In this document: positions 30,793 through 42,555 of the stretch, piece after piece
How positions within the stretch are numbered: the stretch's first letter is position 1
Layout of the letters: every line of letters begins with the position of its first letter
Source: Litoditis marina
Lineage: Eukaryota; Nematoda; Chromadorea; Rhabditida; Rhabditidae
Assembly (NCBI GenBank): GCA_964036275.1
Contig: OZ038438.1
Location: 7,942,978 to 8,006,977 of the forward strand
Length of the DNA stretch: 64,000 bases
Direction of reading: 5' to 3'
Position numbers and translations under genes: made by a program
The notes under the pieces: model-generated
The model's input: the letters and a program-made list of their open reading frames with translations, nothing else
What the model was told of the DNA's origin: nothing
The model's database searches: none

Positions 30793-32533
30793 AGATAGCT
30801 TTGAATTTCTTGGCAGTTTGTTTTTCCCTCACACACGATGTGGCACTCTGACTGATCCCTGAACCCGATTTTACATTATATCCTAACTTTTCAGTCTCGC
30901 TTCCTGCTCTGTTTCTGTTTTCGTCAGGATTGGCTGTCGGATCTCTGATTAACTGTTTTCTTCCAAAACCGAGGTGAACAAAACGTAAAACTGTGGAAAC
31001 GTAAAACTTTTTCACATAGGTGAATAGTGAGATCGAGCTACAACGACGAGTTGGTCACTTCCTATACGTTCGAGCCCGTAAACTAAACTCGCTCTACTCA
31101 CTTGTCACTTCAGCTTGCTATTGCAAACCGTCTGATTCCTGTCAACTGACAACTGAGTCAGTTGACAGGAATCAGACGGCTTGCAATAGCAAGCTGAAGT
31201 GCTACATTATTACTAATTGACCCAAATTCTCTAGTTGTGAAGGGGCATAATAAATCTATAATAGTCATAGTTCACAGGTGCATGTATATTTGTCGTCAAA
31301 ATACCGAAACAGGCAGAATGACCCTTTCAGGGCCGGCAAGCATGCAACTACGACTAGGATAGATGCCTTTGCCGCCGAACGACCAACGCCTGCTACAATG
31401 TCTATGGGGGTACAATCAAGTGTACAAACATACTGCTAGCACACCTTCAAGCCGTCTCGCCGCTTACACTAGTTACTGTAAAAAATATAATTATGTTAAA
31501 CTAGTGCTGACGGAAACTCAGATAAGCAATAGAATTCTCTTTCACAGATGTATTTTATAATCATGCCTTTTTCATTGTCCATTCACATAATTTTACGGGT
31601 AATATTCATTTATTCAATTCGTCGTTACTACTAGTATGAAAATTTTATTTCATAGAAATCTAACAACTTTGGTGTGTATGAACCACAGTATTTCAGCGTA
31701 CTTTGGTGGTGCATTGTGAATTAACGAGTAACCTATAAAAATACCTAGGGTATCAACAAAAGAATGTAACAAACTCGTAAACAAATACTACAAACCCTTG
31801 ATGATTAAGGAAGCAAGGCACCAATCGTGCATGCAAAAAAAATTGATAATAAGAACCTATGACACCTTATTTGTAGCGTATGAAATAACATATATGTCAC
31901 CATGGTGGTATTATTACTACGATGAGAAAGGTTCAGTGGTGAACGTCACATCTGAAAATATAGGGTCCCGCCACAAATTATTACTAGCTAATCACACAAT
32001 GAACTCAGCTCAATGAATGAAAATATAACTTCGATCCTCGCTACAAACAAAATCTAATAACTATGAAGAATACACAGAACAACAACAATGAGAGCGGACA
32101 ACAGTGCCGCCTTAGGCTTGAAAAACTACCTATTCATATTCATGAAACCATGACAGAAACAATATAAGATACCTAAGAAGGTTGGAAGAAGCCACTGAAA
32201 ATGACAAAATTCCATTTCAACCAGAAGAGACAGCCCATGGAAATGTCATGAAAATCGCATCTGCCTGACCATCTGCCGCAACCAAAACACTTTTCTGTTG
32301 GCATCACGAGTTCTGCAACACTTTCTTATAAAATACATGCACGGAAGGACCGCAAAAGTCTATATAGTCGTCGCCGACGGAAAGGCAGGAGGGTACTGTA
32401 TATCTCACTTTCCGCTGTGTAGACAAACATTTCTTCAACTTCAAAGCTTGCTGGTTATGTACCATAATAGCGCAATGGTTTGCTCGCAGGTTTCATTCCG
32501 GCGAGAGACCGAAATATATAAATTTGGCACCCA
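30793..32533. other. Intergenic region between convergent semaphorin and NMRK-MOCS2B
   Basis: No gene recognised on either strand. Contains a dispersed-repeat fragment near 31020-31060 and the 96-nt hairpin at 31106-31201 (listed separately). An open frame at 31798-32016 has no recognisable features. Confidence 0.4.
31106..31201. other. Near-perfect 96-nt hairpin, small-RNA precursor candidate
   Basis: Left arm of 44 nt, CACTTCAGCTTGCTATTGCA through GTCTGATTCCTGTCAACTGA, an 8-nt loop CAACTGAG, then the reverse-complement arm with a single difference (A against G, a tolerated G:U pair in one strand). Adjacent sequence is not paired. The arm length and short loop would suit Dicer processing on either strand, or a recent inverted duplication. 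Confidence 0.75.
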
Positions 32534-35500
32534 CTATACATAACATAATACGAGATAATACCTGTTGGCTTGAGCAAAGCTTTTCTCCTCGGTTGAAGTA
32601 CAGGGAGATCTTCTATCGCCTCCCGACCATTCACCATTCTCTTTCCACGAACAACCACCATCGTCGTAAACTTCCTAAAGGCTCACAGATAAAACAATCT
32701 AGAGATATGAATTTAAACGAACAACTACAGAATAGGCTTGATAGTTGGGATAAATTGACATGCTAGTCACCTTTTTCCAGATGGGTACTGTTCTTTTCAG
32801 CTCGTCAATGGCCATTTCTGTAGCATGTAGAGCATCTTTTCGGTGTGGTGAAGCGGTGGCTATAACAACAGACGTCTCCCCGACAGCGACCTCGCCAATC
32901 CTGCAGATACGACGGAATAGCTACAGGCACACAATCACAACTAGCTTCGAAAAATCGACAATTCAAAACTAGGTAAATCTTCTACAACAAAATCAAAATA
33001 TACTGCGCAAACGTTTCAGATTGTTCACTGATGGTTCCAACATCACACATGGTTCGAGATTTCTCGGCTATACATATATTTATTCTTCATGCTCACTACT
33101 GACGCTATATTTCATAAGGAAACCAGGAAACAACCGTAGAAAAAAAGACAATAAGATGTACCTGTGAAGAATAACAACTCTCTCCACCGACGGATATTTT
33201 TCTCTCACAAGAGCACATAGCTTTCTCAGCTCCTATAAACAATTGATAGGATGTATATATGATATAACAACAACAAAAGTAAAACCACATCCAACAATAC
33301 TACTACTACAAAGCTGTTACATGCTGTATATCGCAGGGACCAGAGATATAGAAAAGCTATATTGTCGCACGATATTACACTTCCATTAGCGGTATTCTTC
33401 GGATTTTGTTTAATATGAACGTAAAACGAACCAGCTTTTCTCTGTTTTGCATCTGGGATAAAACGCACCTTGTAAGCCATTTCATCGTAACTTTCGTAAT
33501 CGAGTCTAACAACGCGACGCCCATCAAAAGTGTCCCGCGTTGTTCCCACGAAAACCGATGTTGCCCCACAAGTCGGACTGAAATGAATCATAAAGCTGGT
33601 TTGAACCTCTTGGTCTGGAGGCAAGGGTGCGAACGCAGAAATATGTATAAATTGCCTGATATAGCAGATGGTCAACACTGTGTTCTATCCATACAATAAA
33701 CTTGAAAAAGATCTGAACATGGTTTATTTTTACTAATTGGGGTGCATCGAGTGTTGTGTTATGAATCTATTCAAATGCATTCTAGTTCTCGTCCTGAACA
33801 GAGCGGGCGAATGTTTGAACTTGAAATTTAAAATAGCAATTAGAAACAAAAAGAAGCATATACCTATTGATGAGTTGGACAGCTTCACCAACATCTAGTG
33901 GTTCAAAACAAATCCGAATCACGTCATCGGAAAACGAGTGGATGAGCTGGAATCGAGTGTAGGAGAACCAATGCGGAGAAACAAACAATACAACTCGACA
34001 TTAGTTGGATCAGTGTTTCCTCAACCTATTTTCGGCCCCGGGGAACGGAAATTGTCTAATATATGCCGATGTCATTACTGTATTGATGAACACTGTTGTA
34101 TCCTTCTATTTGTGTGTAACATGACAGCTATAAAAATGACCGAACGCGATGAGAATGAGGAGAGTGAAACAGCACTGACCGACATCATTATCTCAGAGTC
34201 TGGCTGGTCGGATTCACTACTGACATCAAGGAAAGACAGACGTCGGTCTTCTCGAGCAAACGCCAACGCTTTCTGAAGATGTCGTTGATAGGCCGGCCAA
34301 ACCACAACGTCGAAGTATCCTTCCACATCCGGAGGTTCGTATGAGCGTAGTAACCGGCGACGGCGACAGGTTTTCTGCAAGGATACCGTAACTTGTTAAT
34401 GGGCTTTGTTCGGTCTTTTCTCACATGATGACATAAAAAGATGTGCTACTGACAATATATATACATAATTTCGAGATATTGCATTTGATTACTGATAAAT
34501 ATAACTACACATAAGATGTGAATATCTTAAATTATCGGGTAACGAGCTGTCGACTTCCGACCAGTTTCGGCTTATTAAGCGCCAATGTTTCTGCGTCGTT
34601 AATGATTAATAACGTTTTAGAGAAGACTTTTCAATTTCCCAAACATCCACCTATCTTGCCAGCCGACGGGCGAGTACGGGATTAAAGTATTTTCAGTGGA
34701 AATATCAAGTTTTTAACGAATTTTTTCAACTCAGACAATATTTTGTGTACGCAACGGATTTTTCACTGCTTTTGAGCAAATTTCGAACTTTGAAATTGGG
34801 CCACTGAATTTTAATATTTTTTTTTACTCCTTTACCAACATCAAATCAATGAATAATTAATGAAACTAACGATTCTTTGGACGGCGGTGAACTTTTGCAG
34901 CATCTTTTGAGAGAACTGCATTTTCATTTGGCAGCTTACTTTCGCTTCGCCCACACTTTTCCAATGAAAAATAACCAACCTGATCTAGAGTCAGGAAAAT
35001 TACCCGATCACATAAATCGAGGACTTGTTTCCACTCGGTAACCATATTCCCCTCCACAATCACGTAATCATTGCGTGTGCGAGCCTGTAAGCGAAGAATA
35101 TAATCACTGCATATGAACAGATGCAACGTTTTTGTTTCTTTGTTGGTACAGTCATTTTTGAAAGACATTGCGACAGAAACAATTAACGCATGTAGAAACC
35201 AAATGTAGCGACTAACCGCAGCGATGGATGCAACGAGATTCTTTGCATCAACAGAGGTGGCACAGTCGTAGTTATAATAGAAAGCTGTGGTGTCCCCCGA
35301 TTTGAGAAACAATTTGTCGACCTGAAAATAACAATATTTAGGTGGTTTACAGAAGCAGTCGGAGTTGCATGTGACCAGAAAAAACCACAAGCTCTAAGTG
35401 CAGCCGGGTTGATTATCAAATGCAACCAAAACAACAAAGATTTTTGGTTATGCAAAGAGATTTCAATTCAATTTGAGAATGAACCCGGTTACATGTGTTT

Positions 35501-36012
35501 AATATTCAAATTTTGAAGTTCAGTCCACGAATTTTCATCGACAGTAGAGATAGAAATTTGTGATTAATTCATTGTTGAGAAAAATAGGTCGAGGAGCTGA
35601 ACGAAATCTTCGAAGAGGTCTCAAGAGTTAAAATAGTTGGGAAATGATTCCTTTTCACTTGAAATAAAACAGTAACAAGACTAACTTTTTCTTTTTCCAA
35701 GTAGAAATCATCCTGGTGTATTATTTCAACTGTAGCCCCTTCCTCGACAAACTGAAAACCATTATTCAAGTCAAGAAGTTCACATCTCAGTCGTTGTATG
35801 CACAACATAACATCGCAACATATTAAATCAATCACGAATATCCGCAGATTCGTCAATAGCTGATGTCTGTATTAGTGAAAAGTACAAAAAAAATCATAAT
35901 TAATAATTACCATATTGTTGAGAAGCTTTGCTATGGTAGTTTTCCCAGAATTCGTACAACCAGCGATAGCCAGGACTCGTCCGTGGTTATCTCCACAAAC
36001 TTCGTCCGACAT
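32534..36012 (-). CDS. Nicotinamide riboside kinase fused to molybdopterin synthase catalytic subunit
   Basis: Ten phase-consistent exons: 35911-36012, 35686-35751, 35217-35321, 34980-35084, 34225-34374, 33864-33946, 33469-33577, 33162-33232, 32771-32900, 32534-32674; 353 aa. Exons 1-5 are NMRK: P-loop [10 protein letters not shown], base-region [21 protein letters not shown], then [20 protein letters not shown]. Exons 6-10 are MoaE/MOCS2[50 protein letters not shown] and active-site VPIWKKEVYDDGG. NMRK phosphorylates nicotinamide riboside (NAD salvage); MOCS2B adds dithiolene sulfur to precursor Z. Exon 5 (TTCCTTGAT/GTCAGT) joins exon 6 in phase 0. No usable ATG exists in the MoaE part before its conserved motifs, and no poly(A) signal lies between. 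If exon 5 is instead read through, NMRK would end near 34075 and MOCS2B would lack a start. The ATG follows TTGCAG. Confidence 0.85.
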
Positions 36013-36216
36013 TTTCCAGCACCGAAGATCTGCAACAATCCATTAAGAAAAAGGTCGAACATGAGTAATCAATCATTATATGTCAATTAAATAGAGCTGA
36101 ACCTAAATGCAAATGATCAGCAACAATCAATAAATACAGAAACAGCAAAAAGTACAATAGCACACTCGCGAGCGACGCACAAATGATAAGAAGAACCAGT
36201 TTCGTGATGTAAACAA

Positions 36217-36222
36217 TTTATT
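36217..36222 (-). promoter_or_regulatory. Poly(A) signal of the SPE-repeat gene
   Basis: AATAAA (TTTATT on the plus strand) about 60 bp past the stop at 36281. The acceptor for the next gene (TTGCAG before its ATG at 36012) is about 190 bp further on, the usual arrangement inside a nematode operon. Confidence 0.6.
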
Positions 36223-36280
36223 AACCGCGGCTTATTAACAGATATGAATAATTGCTGTACAATAGATCCAATTTCTGGCA

Positions 36281-39200
36281 TTAATCTTCGTCTTCGGAGA
36301 AATCGCCCAGAGTGGGAGCCATCAACTGTAACAAGTTCCATGAATTAGTAGTTATCCTTGCGAACCAGGTCATGTTATAGATCCACGAATGCATTTATTG
36401 CTGAGATTAATAAAAAAACATTTTAGAGCTGAATCATATTATATAACTTCGCACCATCCAAAGAAAAGAAAACTGTAGAAATGACAACATACTCCATCAA
36501 GAGGCTGATTTGACCGAATATCCAAGTTGTCTTCGTCTATTTTGAGACTACTCGAGAAACATCGAACCACAGGAGGTGCAATATAGACACACGAGGAAGA
36601 GCCACTCTCGATATCATCATCTGACCAATCACCCACTGCGTTGGTTACCTTCAAGTAGGCAACCATCAATACTAGTAAATGAAAGTAATTTTGAGTTGCG
36701 AAAAGACACCGTTGCCTTGCAGCGGTACATTTACGAACAGGTAAAGCTAAAATTGTTCGATATACGACTGTGAATGATGTTAAACCATACCCTAAATGCC
36801 TCAGAGTTGTGACTTTTTCAAACAGGGGGGTTTTGCACCCCCCCCCCCTCAGCCAAAATATAAGGGGGTTTTGCCCTTAATTTAGAAAATCGCAAAATCT
36901 AAATTTGGGGGGGGGGGGGTTGCCCAAATCTTCGGATCAAAAACAGGGGTTTTTTTTCTCAAAACGCTGAGCATTTAGGGTATGTGTTAAACAGTTAATC
37001 GTTTACTGGAGACGTACCTGCGATGAAGAAATGAAGTTTATAGGCGAACCCGGAGAAAAGCATTCCCATGTGGGTGAGGCACATGCAGTTGGTGTGAAAC
37101 ACCCCTGAATCATACTGAAAATAACTAATTTATACTAAATCTTAGTAACGCCAGTAGCTCGATCACAGCCGGGTGTATGTTCTTTGCTGATTTTGTTCGG
37201 TGGATTATTTAAACAAACTAACGTTGATCTATTTAAAAAAACAATCGGTCATTAAGATGTTTTGCTTTACAAAATACGATTTCTGCCAAAATGCAGTTGA
37301 TTAGACACTAATGTTATGTAACCGTATACTACACTCGTAACAAAAATATTGCCAACTTGATCGTTGAGGCTGTCATATGCTGGCTCTGGCGAGAATTCCG
37401 CCTGTGAAAGATGCGTCTGAAATTTTTTATCAGTTTATATCTGTTTTCACTCTATGGGGAGTCGTCCCAACATATTTGAAGTATACTGAAGTCAAAGCGG
37501 GTAATTGAAGTCAAAACGGGTAACAAAATGATTATTCAGAAAATGTCGAACACAACATGGGAATAGCTTATATTATACCCCGTACATACAAAGATGAGGT
37601 AGTTCGAGGTAAGATTCTAGAAGAGTTGTTAAAAACCCGCCTGGTATGATGATTGGAAGTCGGGGGAAAAACAATCCCATGAAGAAGAGGAGCAGGAGGG
37701 CGGTGTGAAGCACTCCTGAAGGTACTTAAGGTGAGGGGGGGGGGGGCAATTGTACAATTTTCCCAATTTCACTCCAGTGCTGAATGCGCGACGAATTGAA
37801 TTGTTTTACAGTGCCAAACACAAGAACGCAGAAAAAAATACGCAAGCCATTTAATATCGTTTAACAAAATCAACTTGTGTCCAACTTTTCAAAGTGGACA
37901 GCTATAATGAGAAAATTTCACTTTATTTTTGGATATACGTTTTGGGAAACTCATTTCTAGTTGTTAGAAGCACCCCTGGGTGTAATACTGATTCTACCTC
38001 AGTACGAACAGTACTGTGAGATCCTGGTTCCGGGGAGAAATCGTCGTGTGCAGAAGACACCTGAAAAAAGAACAAACTCTGAGATACGGAAAAAGCCTAT
38101 TACTATAAAAAGACAGCCGACTGACACTCAGTAAAAGAACGGCAACAATGTATCCTGAGTAATCTTCACAAGATTATAACGAAATATTATTTATGAACAA
38201 TTTAAAAAAATGGCCGTTACCGTCGATAATCCCTTAGTTCATAAGGGTCAAATGTTCAAATTATTGACCTGTTGCTCCGGTGACCAACATGATCGAGAAC
38301 TGTATAAATCATCTTCGTCACTAAAATCGAAATCAGCTATCTCGTTATTTGAACAGGGGACCCGCTTCTCCGGTACAGACTGAAATCCGCAGACTGCACT
38401 TGCATTTATATGAGTGAACAACACTCATAATAAAACCTTTTTATGCAGCTCTGTACCTTGGTTATAAAAACTTTTCTCCTTCTCAGATTTCAGACCGGAC
38501 AAATGGCTTGACTGGAAAACCTGGATCAGCACTGTCGCATGCTTATCAGGCACTTAATTAAGAGAAAACAGAGGAATTCGAAGACTTCCCAGAGAAATAG
38601 TTGAATTCAGCCGACGTTTCCTCCTCAACATTTCCATGCCCATTCTTTCTAGGTAACGAATAAAGCCTACAGTGCACCATAATTGGTAAAAGCTACGTTA
38701 ATTCCAGCAGCGAACTTGCAGAAAAAAAATTGTATGGGGAATAAGGCTTGTCTTTATCTTCATTAAACAAGTATAGACCACTTACTACAATAGTCATACT
38801 CACCTCCGTACACTCACTCAACACTCTTTTAACCGCAGTGGTCTTTGAAGTCACGGGATCTTGATGACGTTCACTGTAATCATACACTTAGGGTTGTTAA
38901 TCGAGTTCAAAGTTTCATTTTGGAAAATTGAAGTTTTCGAATTTAGGAAAAATCGAATTTTATACATTTGCATCACATAAAATGTACCTATGACAAAAAT
39001 ATCCCGCGAAAACATCAGAACAATCTAGATTGAAACTCACCTTGGACGCGGTACGTGTGATCCAAGAAAACTGCGTAGACGATTTTGAAGGCCTGCGCCT
39101 AATTCCCCAGCAGTTTCAAAACCTAAACACTTGAATAACTGACGAAACCACTCATGTCCGGAAAGAATTTGATAATTACCTGTACATTCGAATGCTTGGC

Positions 39201-39291
39201 ATAGTAGTTCAACGTTTGTAGAGCCAGTCAGTATGGCTAACAAAGAGTCGGCCATAATTGTAGACAGCCGCTCATTTTCATCAGAAGGCAT
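36281..39291 (-). CDS. Unknown acidic protein with repeated SPE motifs
   Basis: Eight exons with agreeing phases: 39041-39291, 38804-38873, 38269-38379, 37998-38060, 37357-37401, 37018-37104, 36493-36648, 36281-36325; 275 aa. I do not recognise the family. Residues 1-83 look folded (SLLAILTGSTNVELLCQAFE, then GHEWFRQLFKCLGFETAGEL). The rest is Ser/Asp/Glu-rich and probably disordered, with a motif about once per exon: WSPEQQ, FSPEPGS, FSPEPAY, CFSPGSP. Acidic cores recur too: DFDFSDEDD, GDWSDDDIES, and the C-terminus APTLGDFSEDED. Each exon from 3 to 8 begins and ends in phase 0, as if built by exon duplication. Exon 1 may contain a 54-nt in-frame optional intron. The ATG follows GTTGCAG 298 bp after the NSE1 stop, so it is probably co-transcribed with NSE1. 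Confidence 0.8.
36778..36992. mobile_element. hAT-type MITE with long G and C runs
   Basis: Element 36786-36984 has ends CATACCCTAAATGC and GCATTTAGGGTATG and an exact 8-bp direct repeat TGTTAAAC at 36778-36785 and 36985-36992. The inside holds C- and G-runs of up to 13 (near 36838 and 36907) that can pair. It sits in an intron of the SPE-repeat gene. Confidence 0.85.
38888..38960. repeat. Truncated hAT-type MITE end
   Basis: TAGGGTTGTTAATCGAG followed by AT-rich sequence with CGAATTT words; matches the left end of the element at 29038. No right end or target duplication was found. Confidence 0.5.
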
Positions 39292-39588
39292 TAGGCGGCG
39301 AGGACTTCGCAAATCTGCAACTGATTGAACAAAATGAACACGATTAATGACAGTCGCACACGAGAAAGTAGTGATCGAGGAACAAAATATCAGTGAACAG
39401 CCACCAAGGTCGTGGAAGGAAACTTTTATATGATTTCAATGAAGACCAACAACAACTGAGAATATGACAACTCTCCTGAAAAACAGAAATACTACCAATT
39501 TCCGAGGAGCAACAGAGATCTTAAAGGAGGAATGAGCATATACAAGGCGATCGTGCAATATAAAAACAACGGATACGTGCTAAATAGA

Positions 39589-42551
39589 TTAGGTTTCATC
39601 CATGATGTCGTCATCAGAATCAGCCACACGAATACGCTTCTTACCACCAGGCTGAGAACTCGATGGCGCCGACTTGCCGGCTTTCACCAGTTGGGACTAA
39701 AATAACTGATGTAAACAGCCGATGTCATAACTTTTTCATAGCATGTTTATTCGTGGTTTGTTTTAGGAACAAGCTAAGACGTCACAGAAACAATGTCACT
39801 GATACTTTAATAAAACATCGATAAAGTGTAAGCGGAGCAGCGCTCTTTGCATAACTGTTAAATATATCTATGAGAATTAACATATACACAGTGATAACAC
39901 ATGAGACATTCCAAGAACAATGATAAAGCGGAAACAGAGCAACATTTTACTTAAGCTTCATCCAACGGTAATTCGATGAAAAAATGTTACTAACCATAGT
40001 TTCTCTTCTCATCTGAGCCTGATTATTCCGATAATCAATCATTTCCTGTTTGATAACCGCTGCTTTCTCTTCAGCCGAAACCGCTTTAGTTCGAGCGCGA
40101 GGTACATTGAACACCGGTTTCTTGGTGGTTTTTACTTTTACCACGGTCTGAAAACGTGAACCATAAGAGATACGAACAAGGCCCTCTCCATCATACAAAT
40201 TTCCCATTCTAATCCCCATGTGGTGTTGTGGATAGGGCAGTCGTGGACAGCGTTAAACCCAATATTTATGAAACTGTTCTTACTAGCCAGGCCGGAAAAA
40301 CTAACCGTTTTCCGTTGAACCGGTCTCTGAGCTGCGGCGTCAAGCGCTTTCTGTCGTGCTTCCTCTAGAGCCTGTCTAACTTCTTCTTTTGAAATCGTCC
40401 CCGTACAGCCACTCGCGGGACAGCCGATGGCATCATGCCCGATATTCGCAGAAAATCTGGTTGATAGAATAATAAAAAAGCTATGCGAAATGGCGCAGAC
40501 TTATTTTACCGTCATACTGGCGCTTGCGAATATTTTAAAATTTGACTAGCATCCATCATACGTAACTAAACAAACTATCTCACCCGGCCAGTATCGTACA
40601 TGTGAGCAGACTACACAAATCAGAAATACTTTCACTAATTGAAAACACTATAATTATACAGTATTCAACTTTAACTTGATGTTTTTCATATAAACGTGAT
40701 AAGATACTCACGTTTCCCAGCAGCGAGCGTGAAGATGCGATTCACAACTATCAGATCCACACGGAACAGCTTCACTCCTTCTGTAAAACTGTTTCGGTGT
40801 TGGCCATTTCACTGAGGATGTACTGATATCAGGAATTGAGTACTTCGGAATTGATTGGAATGAACTGATCATAGGATTGTATGAGAGTAATGTATACGGT
40901 ATACGGATATTCGAATATAGTTTCTAGTTAGGAACTCAATCAAATTCGTAAGTTTTCTAAATAAAATAAAACATTTCAAATTTTACAAAAATTTAGATAC
41001 TTATGCCGTACTTACTTGACAATAACAGCTCGACAGAGTGTACATACAAGTGCATGACATCGAGTACGTAGAAGGATACTGAGCTCTACAAGAGCACGAG
41101 GTTCGATCGAAATATAGCCTCCGCGCTGAAAACGTAACGTTGAAAACCGATCACAAGAAAGCGAGAGTTAATCTCTTATCCATTATATGTGAACAACGAT
41201 AAAACTAGTAAGAAGTTCATAAAAATATTTAAATTCCGTCATTGCAAAACTAATAACACACATAATTGGACATAACGTTTTAATGAACAGAGCACATATG
41301 TACACAATGGACCTTCTTTTTCTCAATACATGAGCGAACGAAACGAAACCAACCAGCTTCAACCACTGAGCTGAACAAAGTCGTTCCAGAAGGTTTTGTG
41401 CTTTCAGGGCACTGACTGGATTCGGGAGGCTGGCCGCTTCGTCCAGGAGCCAATTCAGTGGAATAGAACCGTCAGTTTGCATCATCTCCGTGAGCATACG
41501 TGTGATGAGAAACATTTCATCTTGACTGCACAAAATAGTGAGAATTGATGTATAAAACTTAACTGGGAAGGCGGGAGGTTATACAGCGAGATACTTTAGC
41601 ATGAAACTAAGAAAGGCAGAAAAAATGCGCGTCAATTGAAACTTTTCACAAAAAATAACGAATAAATCTCAGCTTAAACGCTCTGACCGGTACCTGCCGC
41701 ACTGAAACAAGGTTCAAAGACACTTAATATCTCAAAATAGATATGAAAGACTCACGAAAATCCAGATATAGCAGACAGCTCTTCACTGAAACCCAATTCG
41801 GTGGATAATACAATTAGATCAGCATTATCTTCTTCTCGGGTATGCGACACCAAATGAATCCCTAGCTGAAATTTTTTCAGTTTCCCTAAACAGTGTTCGT
41901 GATACCGCTCAGCGATGCGCGGGGCGCACTACAGAATTCCGACTGTCGGCATATCCCGACATGTCGCGACGAAATTCAAAATTAGCACTTTTGCGGCAAT
42001 TTTAGGTGTAAACACATCCCGATCACTTCAATATAGTATTATACATATTCATAATACACGAATTTCAAGAAAAAAGATAGATTCTCATCTTTTAAGGCCA
42101 AAAAGGCATTACAATAGAATCAAGTACATAATGGTTCTGAATAACCAAAATCACGTTAATTCATTTACAAATTACAAAAAAAAAGTGAAATATTGTTTTA
42201 TTGTTCATTACACTTTTGGAATGCTGAAAATTTCACTCATATTTGAGAAGAAATGCCAAGAATTTGAAAAGATTTTTCCCGCCGTCGCGACATGTCGGGC
42301 CTGATTCAGGCACCCCGACAGTCGGGCCTGATTCAGGCACCCCGACAGTCGGGCCGTTTTTCGACTGTTTTGGCGATTTCGTCGAATTCTGTCGTGGACG
42401 GAATTGGTGCTGAGCGTCTAATTCAAAATATTTATATGTGCATTACATGTTACATTTCAGTGCCTCCAAATACATTGAACCATATTGTCACTATTGCGCA
42501 CACTCGAAAAATGTTGCATTGAGTTGGGTGAACCAAGTTGCCGGCAGACAT
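39589..42551 (-). CDS. nse-1: NSE1, RING subunit of the SMC5/6 complex
   Basis: Component of the NSE1-NSE3-NSE4 module of SMC5/6 (genome maintenance; RING-dependent ubiquitin ligase activity in other species). Exons: 42504-42551, 41756-41928, 41354-41525, 41016-41125, 40712-40864, 40306-40456, 39995-40147, 39589-39696; all phases agree, 355 aa (human 266). Winged-helix part: DEMFLITRMLTEMMQTDGSI, LNWLLDEAASLPNP, AQNLLERLCSAQWLKL, then GGYISIEPRALVELS. The RING-like part has CTLC, then a 40-residue insertion, PCGSDSCESHLHARC and GCPASGC. The last 110 residues are a Lys/Ala-rich extension ending RVADSDDDIMDET, absent from human NSE1. The first two exons are the least certain: a MITE separates them and exon 2's acceptor lies at the MITE edge. 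The ATG is 5 bp after the upstream gene's stop. Confidence 0.82.
41930..42405. repeat. MITE in NSE1 intron 1
   Basis: Left CGACTGTCGG ... CCCGACATGTCGCGAC is mirrored at right by GTCGCGACATGTCGGG ... CCCGACAGTCGG. Both outer edges read GAATTC next to TGT. At the right end a 30-bp unit GTCGGGCCTGATTCAGGCAC is duplicated in tandem (42293-42352). Confidence 0.7.
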
Positions 42552-42555
42552 TTGG

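Noticed and set aside
33226..33678. 150-codon minus-strand open frame
   Set aside because: Contains MOCS2B exon 7 but continues through intron sequence; the conserved protein requires splicing at 33469.
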